Below are positions 17,615-25,279 of a stretch of 64,000 nt of DNA, piece by piece. Within the stretch, counting starts at the first letter, position 1; every line of letters starts with the position of its first letter. The translations under genes were made by a program, and so were the position numbers. Origin of the DNA: an uncultured Lachnospiraceae bacterium (GTDB taxonomy: Bacteria; Bacillota; Clostridia; Lachnospirales; Lachnospiraceae); contig CAMUYA010000014.1 in NCBI GenBank assembly GCA_947164865.1, positions 1-64,000 of the forward strand, in the 5' to 3' direction. Below the pieces are notes generated by a model. The model was not told the origin of the DNA, made no database searches, and saw nothing but the letters and a program-made list of their open reading frames with translations.

Positions 17615-17962
17615 ATGGATGAGCTTTTGGAAAAATCCTTATTATATGATTTTTACGGTGAGCTCTTGACAGAGCATCAGCAGGCCGTATATCAGAGCTT
17701 TGTTTTTGATGATATGTCACTCGCAGAGGTGGCTGAGGAGCAGGGGATCACACGTCAGGGTGTGCACGATCTGGTAAAGAGATGTGATAAGATCCTACAG
17801 GGGTATGAAGAAAAACTTCACCTTGTTGAGAAATTCACATGTATAAAGAATAAGATCGAAGAAATAGAAAGCCTTACTGAAAAGACCGATATAGATCTTA
17901 CGGAGTCAGACAGGCTTGATCGTATCAAAATGCTCTCACATGATATTTTAGAGGAATTATAA
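17615..17962 (+). CDS. ylxM: YlxM-like HTH protein, SRP accessory factor
   Basis: This 115-residue UPF0122 protein is encoded directly before ffh. Streptococcal YlxM binds SRP components and modulates GTPase activity. The sigma-70 region 4-like helix-turn-helix is clear: LLTEHQQAVYQSFVFDDMSLAEVAEEQGITRQGVHDLVKR. The ORF track adds 12 residues from 17579, but ATG 17615 (MDELLEKSLL) is the family start and lies after the predicted transcription start. It ends one base before the ffh TTG, so coupled translation is likely. Confidence 0.92.
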   Translation: MDELLEKSLLYDFYGELLTEHQQAVYQSFVFDDMSLAEVAEEQGITRQGVHDLVKRCDKILQGYEEKLHLVEKFTCIKNKIEEIESLTEKTDIDLTESDRLDRIKMLSHDILEEL

Positions 17963-17963
17963 T

Positions 17964-19340
17964 TTGGCATTTGAAAGCTTAAGCGATAAACTTCAAAATG
18001 TTTTCAAAAAGCTTCGTGGAAAGGGCAGGCTTACCGAAGAAGATGTTAAGACCGCCCTCAAAGAAGTTAAGATGGCCCTCCTGGAAGCCGATGTCAACTT
18101 CAAGGTAGTCAAGCAGTTCACAAAGACTATTGAAGAAAAGGCGATCGGAAGCGATGTATTAAACGGGTTAAACCCTGCTCAGACAGTCATAAAGCTTGTA
18201 AATGACGAGCTGGTTGAGATGATGGGCAATGAGACCGGTGAGGTTGCGTTCCAGCCCGGAAAAGCCATTACAGTGATAATGATGGCCGGTCTGCAGGGTG
18301 CCGGTAAAACAACCCAGGCAGCCAAGATGGCTAAGCGCTTTAAGAATAAAGGTAAAAAAAGCCTGTTGGTAGCCTGCGATATTTATCGTCCGGCCGCTAT
18401 AGACCAGTTAAGAATAAATGCAGAGAATGTAGATGTTGATTTCTTTTCGTTGGGCACTGAGGTAAAGCCGCCGCAGATTGCCAAAGCAGCACTTGAATAT
18501 GCCGAAAAAAACGGACATAATGTTGTGATCCTTGATACAGCCGGCCGTCTCCATATCGATGAAGATATGATGGCCGAGCTTGAGGAAATAAAGAAGACTG
18601 TTACAGTACATCAGACAATCCTTGTCGTTGATGCCATGACCGGCCAGGACGCGGTCAATGTAGCCAAGGAATTTGATGAGAAAGTCGGTGTAGACGGCGT
18701 TATTCTGTCCAAACTGGACGGCGACACCAGAGGCGGTGCGGCATTATCGATCAAAGCCGTTACCGGAAAGCCCATTTTCTACTGCGGTATGGGGGAAAAG
18801 CCCGACGATCTCGAGCAGTTCCATCCCGACAGAATAGCAAGCCGTATCCTTGGAATGGGCGATGTGCTTTCACTTATTGAGAAGGCACAGCAGAACATAG
18901 ATATAGATGAAGACAAGAGCCGTGACATGGCAAAGCGCATGAAGAAGGGACAGTTCGATTTTGAGGACTATCTCGAGAGCATGAAGCAGATGAAAAACAT
19001 GGGCGGACTTGCAGGCATAATGGGAATGCTTCCCGGAATGGGGATCAAGGCTTCCGATCTTGAGGGGGCAGTTGATGAGAAAAAACTTGCTCATATGGAA
19101 GCCATAGTACTTTCGATGACACCTCAGGAAAGAAGGAATCCCAAGCTTTTAAACCCTCGCAGGAAGTACCGTATCGCGCAGGGAGCGGGACTTGATGTTG
19201 CGGAAGTAAATCGTTTCGTCAAGCAGTTTGAGCAGAGCCAGAAAGCAATGAAACAGCTGACCGGAAACAAACACGGCCGCGGAATGTTCGGCGGTATGGG
19301 CGGATTCGGAGGCTTTGGCGGCGGCAGAAGGCCGTTTTAG
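17964..19340 (+). CDS. ffh: Signal recognition particle protein Ffh
   Basis: Ffh is the protein component of SRP, binding signal sequences and 4.5S/6S RNA. The 458-residue protein has the N domain, the G domain (AGLQGAGKTTQAAK; CDIYRPAAIDQL; DTAGRLHIDEDMM; LSKLDGDTRGGAAL), and the methionine-rich M domain (MKQMKNMGGLAGIMGMLPGM). The C-terminus ends in a glycine/phenylalanine-rich tail (GGMGGFGGFGGG). The start is TTG 17964 with gaggaatt upstream. The SRP RNA gene itself is not in this window. Confidence 0.97.
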   Translation: MAFESLSDKLQNVFKKLRGKGRLTEEDVKTALKEVKMALLEADVNFKVVKQFTKTIEEKAIGSDVLNGLNPAQTVIKLVNDELVEMMGNETGEVAFQPGKAITVIMMAGLQGAGKTTQAAKMAKRFKNKGKKSLLVACDIYRPAAIDQLRINAENVDVDFFSLGTEVKPPQIAKAALEYAEKNGHNVVILDTAGRLHIDEDMMAELEEIKKTVTVHQTILVVDAMTGQDAVNVAKEFDEKVGVDGVILSKLDGDTRGGAALSIKAVTGKPIFYCGMGEKPDDLEQFHPDRIASRILGMGDVLSLIEKAQQNIDIDEDKSRDMAKRMKKGQFDFEDYLESMKQMKNMGGLAGIMGMLPGMGIKASDLEGAVDEKKLAHMEAIVLSMTPQERRNPKLLNPRRKYRIAQGAGLDVAEVNRFVKQFEQSQKAMKQLTGNKHGRGMFGGMGGFGGFGGGRRPF

Positions 19341-19384
19341 GTTTCAGATATATTGAGTTAGGACCTGTTGCGACATTATATGCG

Positions 19385-19411
19385 CTTCCTTTCCGAAGGG
19401 GAAGGAAAGGG
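19385..19411 (+). repeat. Hairpin upstream of rpsP, possible truncated short repeat
   Basis: CTTCCTTTCC-gaag-GGGAAGGAAAG forms a stem with one bulge and no T tract. Its CCTTTCC-GAAGGGGAAGG portion resembles the first half of the 13637 repeat read in reverse, so it may be a decayed copy. It lies between ffh and rpsP. Confidence 0.45.
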
Positions 19412-19466
19412 AAAATGACTTGTATATAAATAACTATTATTCATTTAATTAATGGAGGAAAAGAAA

Positions 19467-19712
19467 ATGTCAGTTAAGATCAGATTAAGAAGAATGGGTC
19501 AGAAGAAGGCTCCCTTTTACAGAGTAATCGTTGCAGATTCCAGAGCTCCCAGAGACGGAAGATTCATCGATGAGATCGGTACTTATAATCCCGGAACAGA
19601 TCCTTCAACCTTCAATATCGACGAGGAAGCTGCCAAGAAGTGGCTTGCTAACGGCGCTCAGCCCACAGAGGTTGTGGCAAAGCTTTTCAAGATCGCAGGA
19701 ATCCAGAAATAA
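19467..19712 (+). CDS. rpsP: 30S ribosomal protein S16
   Basis: This 81-residue bS16 protein begins [19 protein letters not shown], the family hallmark. The track starts at ATG 19452, but that ATG lies in atggaggaaaag, which is the ribosome binding site for ATG 19467. It heads the conserved block rpsP-khpA-rimM-trmD-rplS, which couples ribosome assembly factors and tRNA methylation. It is needed for assembly of the small-subunit body. Confidence 0.97.
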   Translation: MSVKIRLRRMGQKKAPFYRVIVADSRAPRDGRFIDEIGTYNPGTDPSTFNIDEEAAKKWLANGAQPTEVVAKLFKIAGIQK

Positions 19713-19746
19713 GTTCGATCGAACAAGGTCAAAGGAGACTTAGAAA

Positions 19747-19977
19747 ATGAAAGAATTAGTTGAAGTAATGGCTAAGGCTCTTGTAGACAATCCGGATGAA
19801 GTTGTTGTGACTGAAAAGACAGAAGGACGAAGCATTGTTGTAGAACTGCGTGTTGCGCCCTCAGATATGGGCAAGGTTATCGGCAAGCAGGGAAGGATCG
19901 CAAAATCGATCCGCAGCATTGTAAAAGCCGCATCAACAAGAGACAATACAAGAGTAGATGTAGAAATAGTGGAGTAA
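19747..19977 (+). CDS. khpA: KH-domain RNA-binding protein KhpA
   Basis: This 76-residue protein is essentially one KH domain with the RNA-contacting loop VIGKQGRIAKSIR (GxxG). In other Firmicutes KhpA pairs with KhpB (Jag/EloR) to bind RNAs and affect cell elongation and division. It sits in its standard place between rpsP and rimM with aaaggag before ATG 19747. The KhpB gene is not in this window, but the elongation machinery (mreBCD, mrdA) is at the far end. Confidence 0.93.
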   Translation: MKELVEVMAKALVDNPDEVVVTEKTEGRSIVVELRVAPSDMGKVIGKQGRIAKSIRSIVKAASTRDNTRVDVEIVE

Positions 19978-19987
19978 TCTCAGGATT

Positions 19988-20497
19988 ATGGAAGATTATT
20001 TCAAAATCGGAATTATAACTTCATCTCACGGCGTTCGCGGTGAGATGAAGGTTTATCCTACGACCGATGATCCAAGGCGCTTTAAGGCCTGCAAAGAAGT
20101 ATTTATCGAAGATAAAAACGGCACTTTAAAAACCTATAAGGTTGAAAGTGCGAGAACATCTTCCGATAAGGTTCTGCTTAAAGTCGAAGGAATCGACACT
20201 CCCGAGGAAGCTGTAAAGTATCGCCAAAGGGGTGTTTTTGTTGACCGCGAACATGCGGTAAAGCTGTCGGAAGATGAGTATTTCATAGCGGATCTTATCG
20301 GTATCGGAATCAAAAATGAGGACGGGGAAGACATCGGCACCTTGAAGGATGTTATCCAGACGGGTGCAAATGATGTTTATCAGATCGACCTTAAGGACGG
20401 GAGAGAATTGCTCTTACCCGCTATAAAGGATTGTGTGCTTGAAGTAAACGTCCGCGAGAATTATATTGTAGTTCATATTCTTGACGGACTGCTCTGA
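19988..20497 (+). CDS. rimM: Ribosome maturation factor RimM
   Basis: This 169-residue assembly factor binds S19 and the 30S head. The N-terminal beta-barrel starts FKIGIITSSHGVRGEMKVYPTTDDP, the family signature. The PRC-barrel domain runs through the C-terminal half (YFIADLIGIGIKNEDGEDIGTLKDV ... DGRELLLPAI). Its length is normal. It starts 11 bases after khpA and ends 11 bases before trmD. Confidence 0.95.
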   Translation: MEDYFKIGIITSSHGVRGEMKVYPTTDDPRRFKACKEVFIEDKNGTLKTYKVESARTSSDKVLLKVEGIDTPEEAVKYRQRGVFVDREHAVKLSEDEYFIADLIGIGIKNEDGEDIGTLKDVIQTGANDVYQIDLKDGRELLLPAIKDCVLEVNVRENYIVVHILDGLL

Positions 20498-20508
20498 ATA
20501 TTATCAAA

Positions 20509-21894
20509 ATGAAATTTACTGTACTTACTCTGTTTCCTGAATTTGTGGAAAATGCATTAAATACAAGTATTCTTGGAAAGGCCGGTCAAAAAGGCCTTTT
20601 ATCTTTTAATGTGGTAAATATCCGCGATTTTTCGGCAGATAAAAACAAAAGAGTAGACGATTATACATATGGAGGCGGAGCCGGTATGCTTATGCAGGCT
20701 CAGCCTGTTTATGATGCGTATTTAAGCTGTATTTCCGGTAATGACGGTAAAGAAAAGCCCAGAACCATATATGTCTCACCAAAGGGAAAACCTTTTACAC
20801 AAACAGATGCAGTTTCTTTTTCGTCGGAAGAAGAGATTGTTTTAGTGTGCGGTCATTATGAAGGGATTGATGAAAGAGCGCTGGAAAAGATCGGTGCAGA
20901 AAACTATTCCATTGGAGATTATGTGCTTACCGGGGGTGAACTCCCTGCTCTTGTGATGATAGATGCAATAGCAAGACTGTGCCCCGGGGTGCTGGGAAAT
21001 GATGAATCATCCGAGATAGAGTCTTTTCACAATGATCTGCTCGAATATCCACAATATACAAGGCCTGAAGTATGGGAAGGTATAAGAGTGCCGGAAGTGC
21101 TACTGAAAGGCGATCCGAAGCAGGTAAATGCCTGGAGACTTGAAAAGTCTAAAGAGATCACCGCAAAAGTAAGGCCCGATCTTTACGATAAATATGAAAA
21201 AAGATGCGCTGTTCTTGATAAGCTTTTAAAAGATAAGCGCAATAATATACAGATGATAGAGCAGCTCAGGCGCGGCATAGGTGAGATTATATCCGATGAT
21301 CCTCTTATCATAGTAAACCATTCAGACCGCGTTGCTCTAGCCGGACAGGAAGCGGATATATCCGCGGATGACCTTATTTCAATACTCCCCGATCATATAG
21401 AGCAGGTAGTTGTTACAGAAGAATTGGCCGGAAAGCTTTTAACTGATGAGAGATTCATGCTCTCATGCAGCATAATAAATTGCGTATATACGGAAAAGGT
21501 GCACAGAAAGGTGTTAAATAAGGATATAAGACCTCTTGGGATCGAATCGCTTGATTATGTTGAAAAGCATTATGATCTGGGTGGTGAAGGATATGCGAGA
21601 TCAAGGATCGAAGCCGGCGAGATGTATGGTATCTACGATGAAGGAAATCTTGCCGGGTTTATTGGACGCCACGGGGAGGGAAGCATAGGGCTTCTTTATG
21701 TGGATGAAGCATTCCGTGGTAAAGGATATGCTCAGGATCTTGAGAGTTTTATGTTTAATAAAGCGCTGGAAAAGGGCGAAACACCTTACGGACAGGTGAA
21801 GATCGAAAACGATGTTTCTTTTTCACTTCAGGAAAAGCTGGGGGTTTATGCCGGAGATAAGGTTTTTTGCTGGTTAAATGTAAAAAAGACTTGA
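20509..21894 (+). CDS. trmD: TrmD tRNA (guanine-37-N1)-methyltransferase fused to a GNAT domain
   Basis: Residues 1 to about 240 are a complete TrmD: LTLFPEF, DYTYGGGAGMLMQAQPVYDA, LVCGHYEGIDERALE, SIGDYVLTGGELPALVMIDAIARL and the C-terminal EVLLKGDPKQVNAWR segment. TrmD makes m1G37 and prevents frameshifting. The usual length is about 240-250 residues, but this ORF runs unbroken to 461. Residues of about 270-461 look like a GCN5-related N-acetyltransferase, with the acetyl-CoA loop motif VDEAFRGKGYAQDL after a beta strand GSIGLLYV. I see no internal start or stop suggesting two genes. The GNAT substrate is unknown. No clear ribosome binding site precedes ATG 20509; coupling to rimM is likely. 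Confidence 0.93.
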   Translation: MKFTVLTLFPEFVENALNTSILGKAGQKGLLSFNVVNIRDFSADKNKRVDDYTYGGGAGMLMQAQPVYDAYLSCISGNDGKEKPRTIYVSPKGKPFTQTDAVSFSSEEEIVLVCGHYEGIDERALEKIGAENYSIGDYVLTGGELPALVMIDAIARLCPGVLGNDESSEIESFHNDLLEYPQYTRPEVWEGIRVPEVLLKGDPKQVNAWRLEKSKEITAKVRPDLYDKYEKRCAVLDKLLKDKRNNIQMIEQLRRGIGEIISDDPLIIVNHSDRVALAGQEADISADDLISILPDHIEQVVVTEELAGKLLTDERFMLSCSIINCVYTEKVHRKVLNKDIRPLGIESLDYVEKHYDLGGEGYARSRIEAGEMYGIYDEGNLAGFIGRHGEGSIGLLYVDEAFRGKGYAQDLESFMFNKALEKGETPYGQVKIENDVSFSLQEKLGVYAGDKVFCWLNVKKT

Positions 21895-21938
21895 TTTTTG
21901 CAAAGGTTTGTAGTAAATTATTAACGTTGCGTAAATAA

Positions 21939-22000
21939 GATGGTCCTCTGTTATCGCAGATCCCATAGATCAGGATCTGTCGAAGATATTAAGAACATCC
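21939..22000 (+). ncRNA. Structured leader before rplS (L19-leader-like)
   Basis: Upstream of rplS, a perfect stem CAGATCC/GGATCTG (21957-21963, 21973-21979) lies inside an outer helix GATGGTC/GAACATC (21939-21945, 21993-21999, one mismatch). Firmicutes are known to have autoregulatory L19 leader RNAs in this position. Equating this structure with that family is inference. Confidence 0.5.
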
Positions 22001-22022
22001 ATTTAATGGAAGGAGCTTTAAA

Positions 22023-22370
22023 ATGAGCGACATTATCAAAGAGATCGAAGCAGATCAGCTTAAGAACGAAGTACCTGTATTCAACGTAGGCGATACCGTT
22101 AAGGTATACGGCAAGATCAAAGAGGGTAACCGCGAAAGAATTCAGATTTTCGAGGGAACAGTACTCAAGCGTCAGGGCGGAAGCAACCGCGAGACATTCA
22201 CCGTAAGAAAGACTTCAAACGGTGTAGGTGTTGAGAAGACATGGCCTCTTCACTCTCCCAATGTAGAGAAGATCGAAGTAGTCAGAAGAGGTAAGGTAAG
22301 ACGTGCTAAGCTTAACTACCTTCGCGACCGTGTTGGTAAGAAGGCTAAGGTTAAAGAGATCGTTAAATAA
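22023..22370 (+). CDS. rplS: 50S ribosomal protein L19
   Basis: This 115-residue bL19 protein lies at the subunit interface. Conserved text includes [54 protein letters not shown] and the C-terminal [19 protein letters not shown]. It starts at ATG 22023 behind aaggagc. It closes the ribosomal/tRNA block; a strong terminator follows at once, and the signal-peptidase genes have their own promoter. Confidence 0.97.
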   Translation: MSDIIKEIEADQLKNEVPVFNVGDTVKVYGKIKEGNRERIQIFEGTVLKRQGGSNRETFTVRKTSNGVGVEKTWPLHSPNVEKIEVVRRGKVRRAKLNYLRDRVGKKAKVKEIVK

Positions 22371-22382
22371 TCTTTGGAAGAC

Positions 22383-22414
22383 AGGCAGTTCGGTAAGCGG
22401 ACTGCCTTTTTTTT
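22383..22414 (+). terminator. Terminator after rplS
   Basis: AGGCAGT ... ACTGCCT is a 7-bp stem followed by eight T residues, starting 12 bases past the rplS stop. Confidence 0.92.
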
Positions 22415-22426
22415 ATGCCTGTTTTA

Positions 22427-22443
22427 TGGTATACTAAACCCTA
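22427..22443 (+). promoter_or_regulatory. Extended -10 promoter of lepB, possibly leaderless
   Basis: TGG-TATACT (22427-22435) is an extended -10 element. Only 7 bases separate it from ATG 22443, so the predicted transcription start is at or next to the start codon. No ribosome binding site is present (aaaccct before the ATG). Confidence 0.55.
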
Positions 22444-23024
22444 TGGAACGAAACTTAAGCGGTCTTTCTTTTTACAAGCGCAGAAAGAAAATAAGTCATA
22501 AAGCAATACATGAAATCTTCGGATGGATACTGAGCGTTTTTATTACCATATTTCTGGGAACCGCGCTGGTTGTACTGTTTGGTATGAAGACCGAGGTCAG
22601 CGGGTTTTCCATGGAGCCTGTTATAAAAAACTCGCAGCCCGTATTGGTGGACAGATTTAGTTATGTTCTCGGCAAGCCCAAGGTTGGTCATGTGGTACTG
22701 TTTTTGCCAAACGGTAATGAAAACTCAAATTATTACGCAAAGAGAGTTGTGGCGGTACCGGGCGATACGGTACTTATAGAGGCCGGTCATCTGTATGTTA
22801 ACGGTGTTCCATCCGAGATTGTGACCTCATATATATCAGAGGCAGGAATAGCGGAAACGGAACTGGTGCTTGAAAACGGAGAATACTTTGTGATGGGTGA
22901 CAAACCATCGGAAAGCGAAGATAGCCGGTCTTCGGGAATCGGACCCGTAAGCATTGAGGATATAGTTGGCAAGGTATGGTACAAACTTCCCGTACAGGGA
23001 GGAAAGATGGGATTTGTGAAATGA
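22443..23024 (+). CDS. lepB: Signal peptidase I (first copy)
   Basis: This membrane-anchored serine protease removes signal peptides from exported proteins. From ATG 22443 it has 193 residues. The track start (TTG 22374) lies inside the rplS terminator region and is rejected. There is one N-terminal membrane segment (about residues 28-52), the nucleophile Ser in VSGFSMEPVI, the general-base Lys in YYAKRVVAVPGD, and the family box VMGDKPSESEDSR (normally GDNxxxSxDSR, here GDKPSESEDSR). A second signal peptidase gene lies two genes downstream. It overlaps rbgA by ATGA. Confidence 0.92.
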   Translation: MERNLSGLSFYKRRKKISHKAIHEIFGWILSVFITIFLGTALVVLFGMKTEVSGFSMEPVIKNSQPVLVDRFSYVLGKPKVGHVVLFLPNGNENSNYYAKRVVAVPGDTVLIEAGHLYVNGVPSEIVTSYISEAGIAETELVLENGEYFVMGDKPSESEDSRSSGIGPVSIEDIVGKVWYKLPVQGGKMGFVK

Positions 23025-23863
23025 GTTATGAATGGTATCCCGGTCATATGACGAAAGCTGTCAGAATGATGCGAGAGGAGCTTTCGCTGGTGGATCTGGT
23101 GATCGAACTGCTTGACGCCAGAGCTCCGCAGAGCAGCCGGAATCCTGACATTGATGAACTGGGGAAAAATAAATACCGACTGATTATCCTAAATAAAGCG
23201 GATCTGGCAGATAAGGATGTCCTGGATAAGTGGACAGAGTATTTCGGATCAAAGGGGCTTACTACCGTTACAGCCGATTCCAGAAACCGTAACTTTGTCA
23301 AACAGGTAGAGCTTTCGGTTAAAGAAGTGTGCAGGGAGAAGATCGAGCGAGACAGGAAGCGCGGGATCAAAAACAGACCGGTAAGAGCCATGGTGTGCGG
23401 TATTCCCAATGTCGGTAAATCCACATTCATCAATTCTTTTGTGGGAAGGACAACTGCCAAGACCGGAAATAAGCCAGGAGTGACAAGGGGAAAACAGTGG
23501 ATAAGGCTTAATGATTCCCTTGAATTGCTTGATACGCCGGGAATCCTGTGGCCGAAATTTGAGGATAAATCTGTCGGTATAAAACTGGCCATGCTGGGTA
23601 CCATCAATGATAACATCATAGATTCACAGGATCTTGCGGTTCATATCATAGAATATCTCAAAGAGTCTTATCCGGGGGCATTAAAAAGCCGATATGATAT
23701 TTGTGAGGACAGGTCTTCGCCGGAGATTCTCACGGATATTGCAATAAACAGAAAAGCAATAAGAAAAGGAGAAGAGCCCGATACGGAAAAAGCCGCCTAT
23801 TATCTGACGGACGATCTGAGATCGGGAAGGCTCGGACGCATTTCACTGGAATTGCCGGGCTGA
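23021..23863 (+). CDS. ylqF: Ribosome biogenesis GTPase RbgA/YlqF
   Basis: This circularly permuted GTPase is needed for late 50S assembly, including L16 incorporation. The start is ATG 23021 (MSYEWYPGHMTKA, the family N-terminus) rather than the upstream TTG 22976. The G motifs are in permuted order: LDARAPQSSRNP, then NKADL (G4), then GIPNVGKSTFINSF (G1), then LDTPGILWPKF (G3). The 280-residue length is normal. Its ATG overlaps the lepB stop. It is sandwiched between two signal peptidase genes and followed by rnhB, as in Bacillus relatives. Confidence 0.96.
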   Translation: MSYEWYPGHMTKAVRMMREELSLVDLVIELLDARAPQSSRNPDIDELGKNKYRLIILNKADLADKDVLDKWTEYFGSKGLTTVTADSRNRNFVKQVELSVKEVCREKIERDRKRGIKNRPVRAMVCGIPNVGKSTFINSFVGRTTAKTGNKPGVTRGKQWIRLNDSLELLDTPGILWPKFEDKSVGIKLAMLGTINDNIIDSQDLAVHIIEYLKESYPGALKSRYDICEDRSSPEILTDIAINRKAIRKGEEPDTEKAAYYLTDDLRSGRLGRISLELPG

Positions 23864-23873
23864 AAGAAAGAAT

Positions 23874-24515
23874 ATGGAAAACGAAAAAACTAAAATTGCT
23901 CAGAATAACGACGCGGAGCTCAAAGGCACCGGGGGGGACAAAAAGAAAAGCAAATATAACAGTAAACTGAAGGAATTGTTTACAACAGCCCTTTATTTTA
24001 TCGGAGTGCTTTTTGTAACCTGGCTTCTTATAACGTTTGTTATACAGCGTACCGTTGTGGAACAGACTTCAATGGAGACCACTCTTCAGTCGGGGGACAG
24101 CCTTCTTGTTGATAAGATTTCATATCGCTTTACTGATCCAAAGAGATTTGAGATCGTGATCTTTCCTTATAAGCTGGCAGAAAAGAAGACTTTTTATATA
24201 AAGCGAGTGATCGGACTCCCCGGCGAGACTGTAAGAATAGATTATGACGGAAACATATACATAAACGGTGAGATCCTTGAAGAAGACTACGGAAGAGAAG
24301 TGATACAACCCAACTCGGTCTGGTCCGCAAAAATGTATGAAGGTGTAACACTTGCCGATGATGAATACTTTGTAATGGGGGATAACAGGAATAATTCAGT
24401 CGACAGCCGTTTTGATAATGTGGGGCCTATCAAACGTGATGATATTATAGGTCGTGCTATCCTAAGGATATGGCCGCTTAACAAATTCGGAAAGATCAAA
24501 AAAACCGGTGCATAA
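23874..24515 (+). CDS. lepB: Signal peptidase I (second copy)
   Basis: This second, more canonical signal peptidase has 213 residues. A charged, Lys-rich cytoplasmic tail of about 35 residues precedes one membrane segment (TTALYFIGVLFVTWLLITFVI). The catalytic Ser is in VEQTSMETTL and the Lys is in FYIKRVIGLPGE, with the intact box VMGDNRNNSVDSR. It differs clearly from the first copy, so this is not a recent duplication. The two may divide substrates, as multiple SipS-type enzymes do in Bacillus. It ends 4 bases before the rnhB ATG. Confidence 0.95.
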   Translation: MENEKTKIAQNNDAELKGTGGDKKKSKYNSKLKELFTTALYFIGVLFVTWLLITFVIQRTVVEQTSMETTLQSGDSLLVDKISYRFTDPKRFEIVIFPYKLAEKKTFYIKRVIGLPGETVRIDYDGNIYINGEILEEDYGREVIQPNSVWSAKMYEGVTLADDEYFVMGDNRNNSVDSRFDNVGPIKRDDIIGRAILRIWPLNKFGKIKKTGA

Positions 24516-24519
24516 TAAA

Positions 24520-25275
24520 ATGAAAACTATATCTGAAATCTCAGCTCTTTTCAAAGCAGCCGGTGTTGCGGATCTGCCGGAACTCATAGGCGAGTATTCG
24601 GATGATGAAAGGGGCGGTGTTAGAAAGCTTATCGAGGGTGCTAACAAAAAGATCGCAGCCCTTGAAGCTGAGAAAAAAAGAATATATGCCCTGTCGGAAT
24701 TTGAGAGACAATACGCCGACTGCAGGTTTATCTGCGGTATTGATGAAGTCGGACGCGGACCGCTTGCCGGTCCGGTGGTGGCAGGTGCCGTTATTCTTCC
24801 GAAGGATTGCGATATCCTTTATATCAACGATTCAAAAAAGCTCTCGGAGAAAATGCGCGAAGAGCTTTATGACGAGATAAAAGAAAAAGCTGTAGCGGCG
24901 GCTGTAGGTCACAGCTCTGCACAGAGGATTGACGAGATAAACATTCTTCAGGCTACATATGAAGCCATGAGAGAGGCTATTTCAGGGCTTGGAGTTGTTC
25001 CGGATATTCTGCTTAACGACGCTGTTACAATCCCCGGTGTAAACATAAAGCAGGTTCCGATAATTAAAGGTGACGCAAAGAGCATATCCATCGGCGCTGC
25101 CAGCATCTTTGCCAAAGTGACCAGAGACAGAGAAATGGTGGAATACGACAGACTGTATCCCGAATACGGCTTCGCAAAACATGTGGGCTATGGTACTGTT
25201 CAGCATATAGAGGCCATAAAAGAATACGGTCCCTGTCCGATACACAGAAGGACATTTATAAAGAATTTTATCTGA
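24520..25275 (+). CDS. rnhB: Ribonuclease HII
   Basis: RNase HII removes ribonucleotides and RNA primers from DNA-RNA hybrids. The catalytic DEDD core begins CGIDEVGRGPLAGPVVAGAVIL, with further acidic residues in YINDSKKLSEKMRE and ILLNDAVTIP. An N-terminal extension of about 70 residues is common in the Firmicutes enzyme. The ORF track begins at GTG 24508 within the lepB end; ATG 24520 (MKTISEISALFKAAG, 251 residues) is more likely. It is followed after 4 bases by the FliK-like gene. Confidence 0.94.
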   Translation: MKTISEISALFKAAGVADLPELIGEYSDDERGGVRKLIEGANKKIAALEAEKKRIYALSEFERQYADCRFICGIDEVGRGPLAGPVVAGAVILPKDCDILYINDSKKLSEKMREELYDEIKEKAVAAAVGHSSAQRIDEINILQATYEAMREAISGLGVVPDILLNDAVTIPGVNIKQVPIIKGDAKSISIGAASIFAKVTRDREMVEYDRLYPEYGFAKHVGYGTVQHIEAIKEYGPCPIHRRTFIKNFI

Positions 25276-25279
25276 CTGT

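Noticed and set aside
20509-21894. Possibility that trmD-GNAT is two genes joined by a missed stop
   Set aside because: The frame is open throughout, and no ribosome binding site with a start codon is evident at the domain junction. It is kept as a fusion, with read-level checking suggested.
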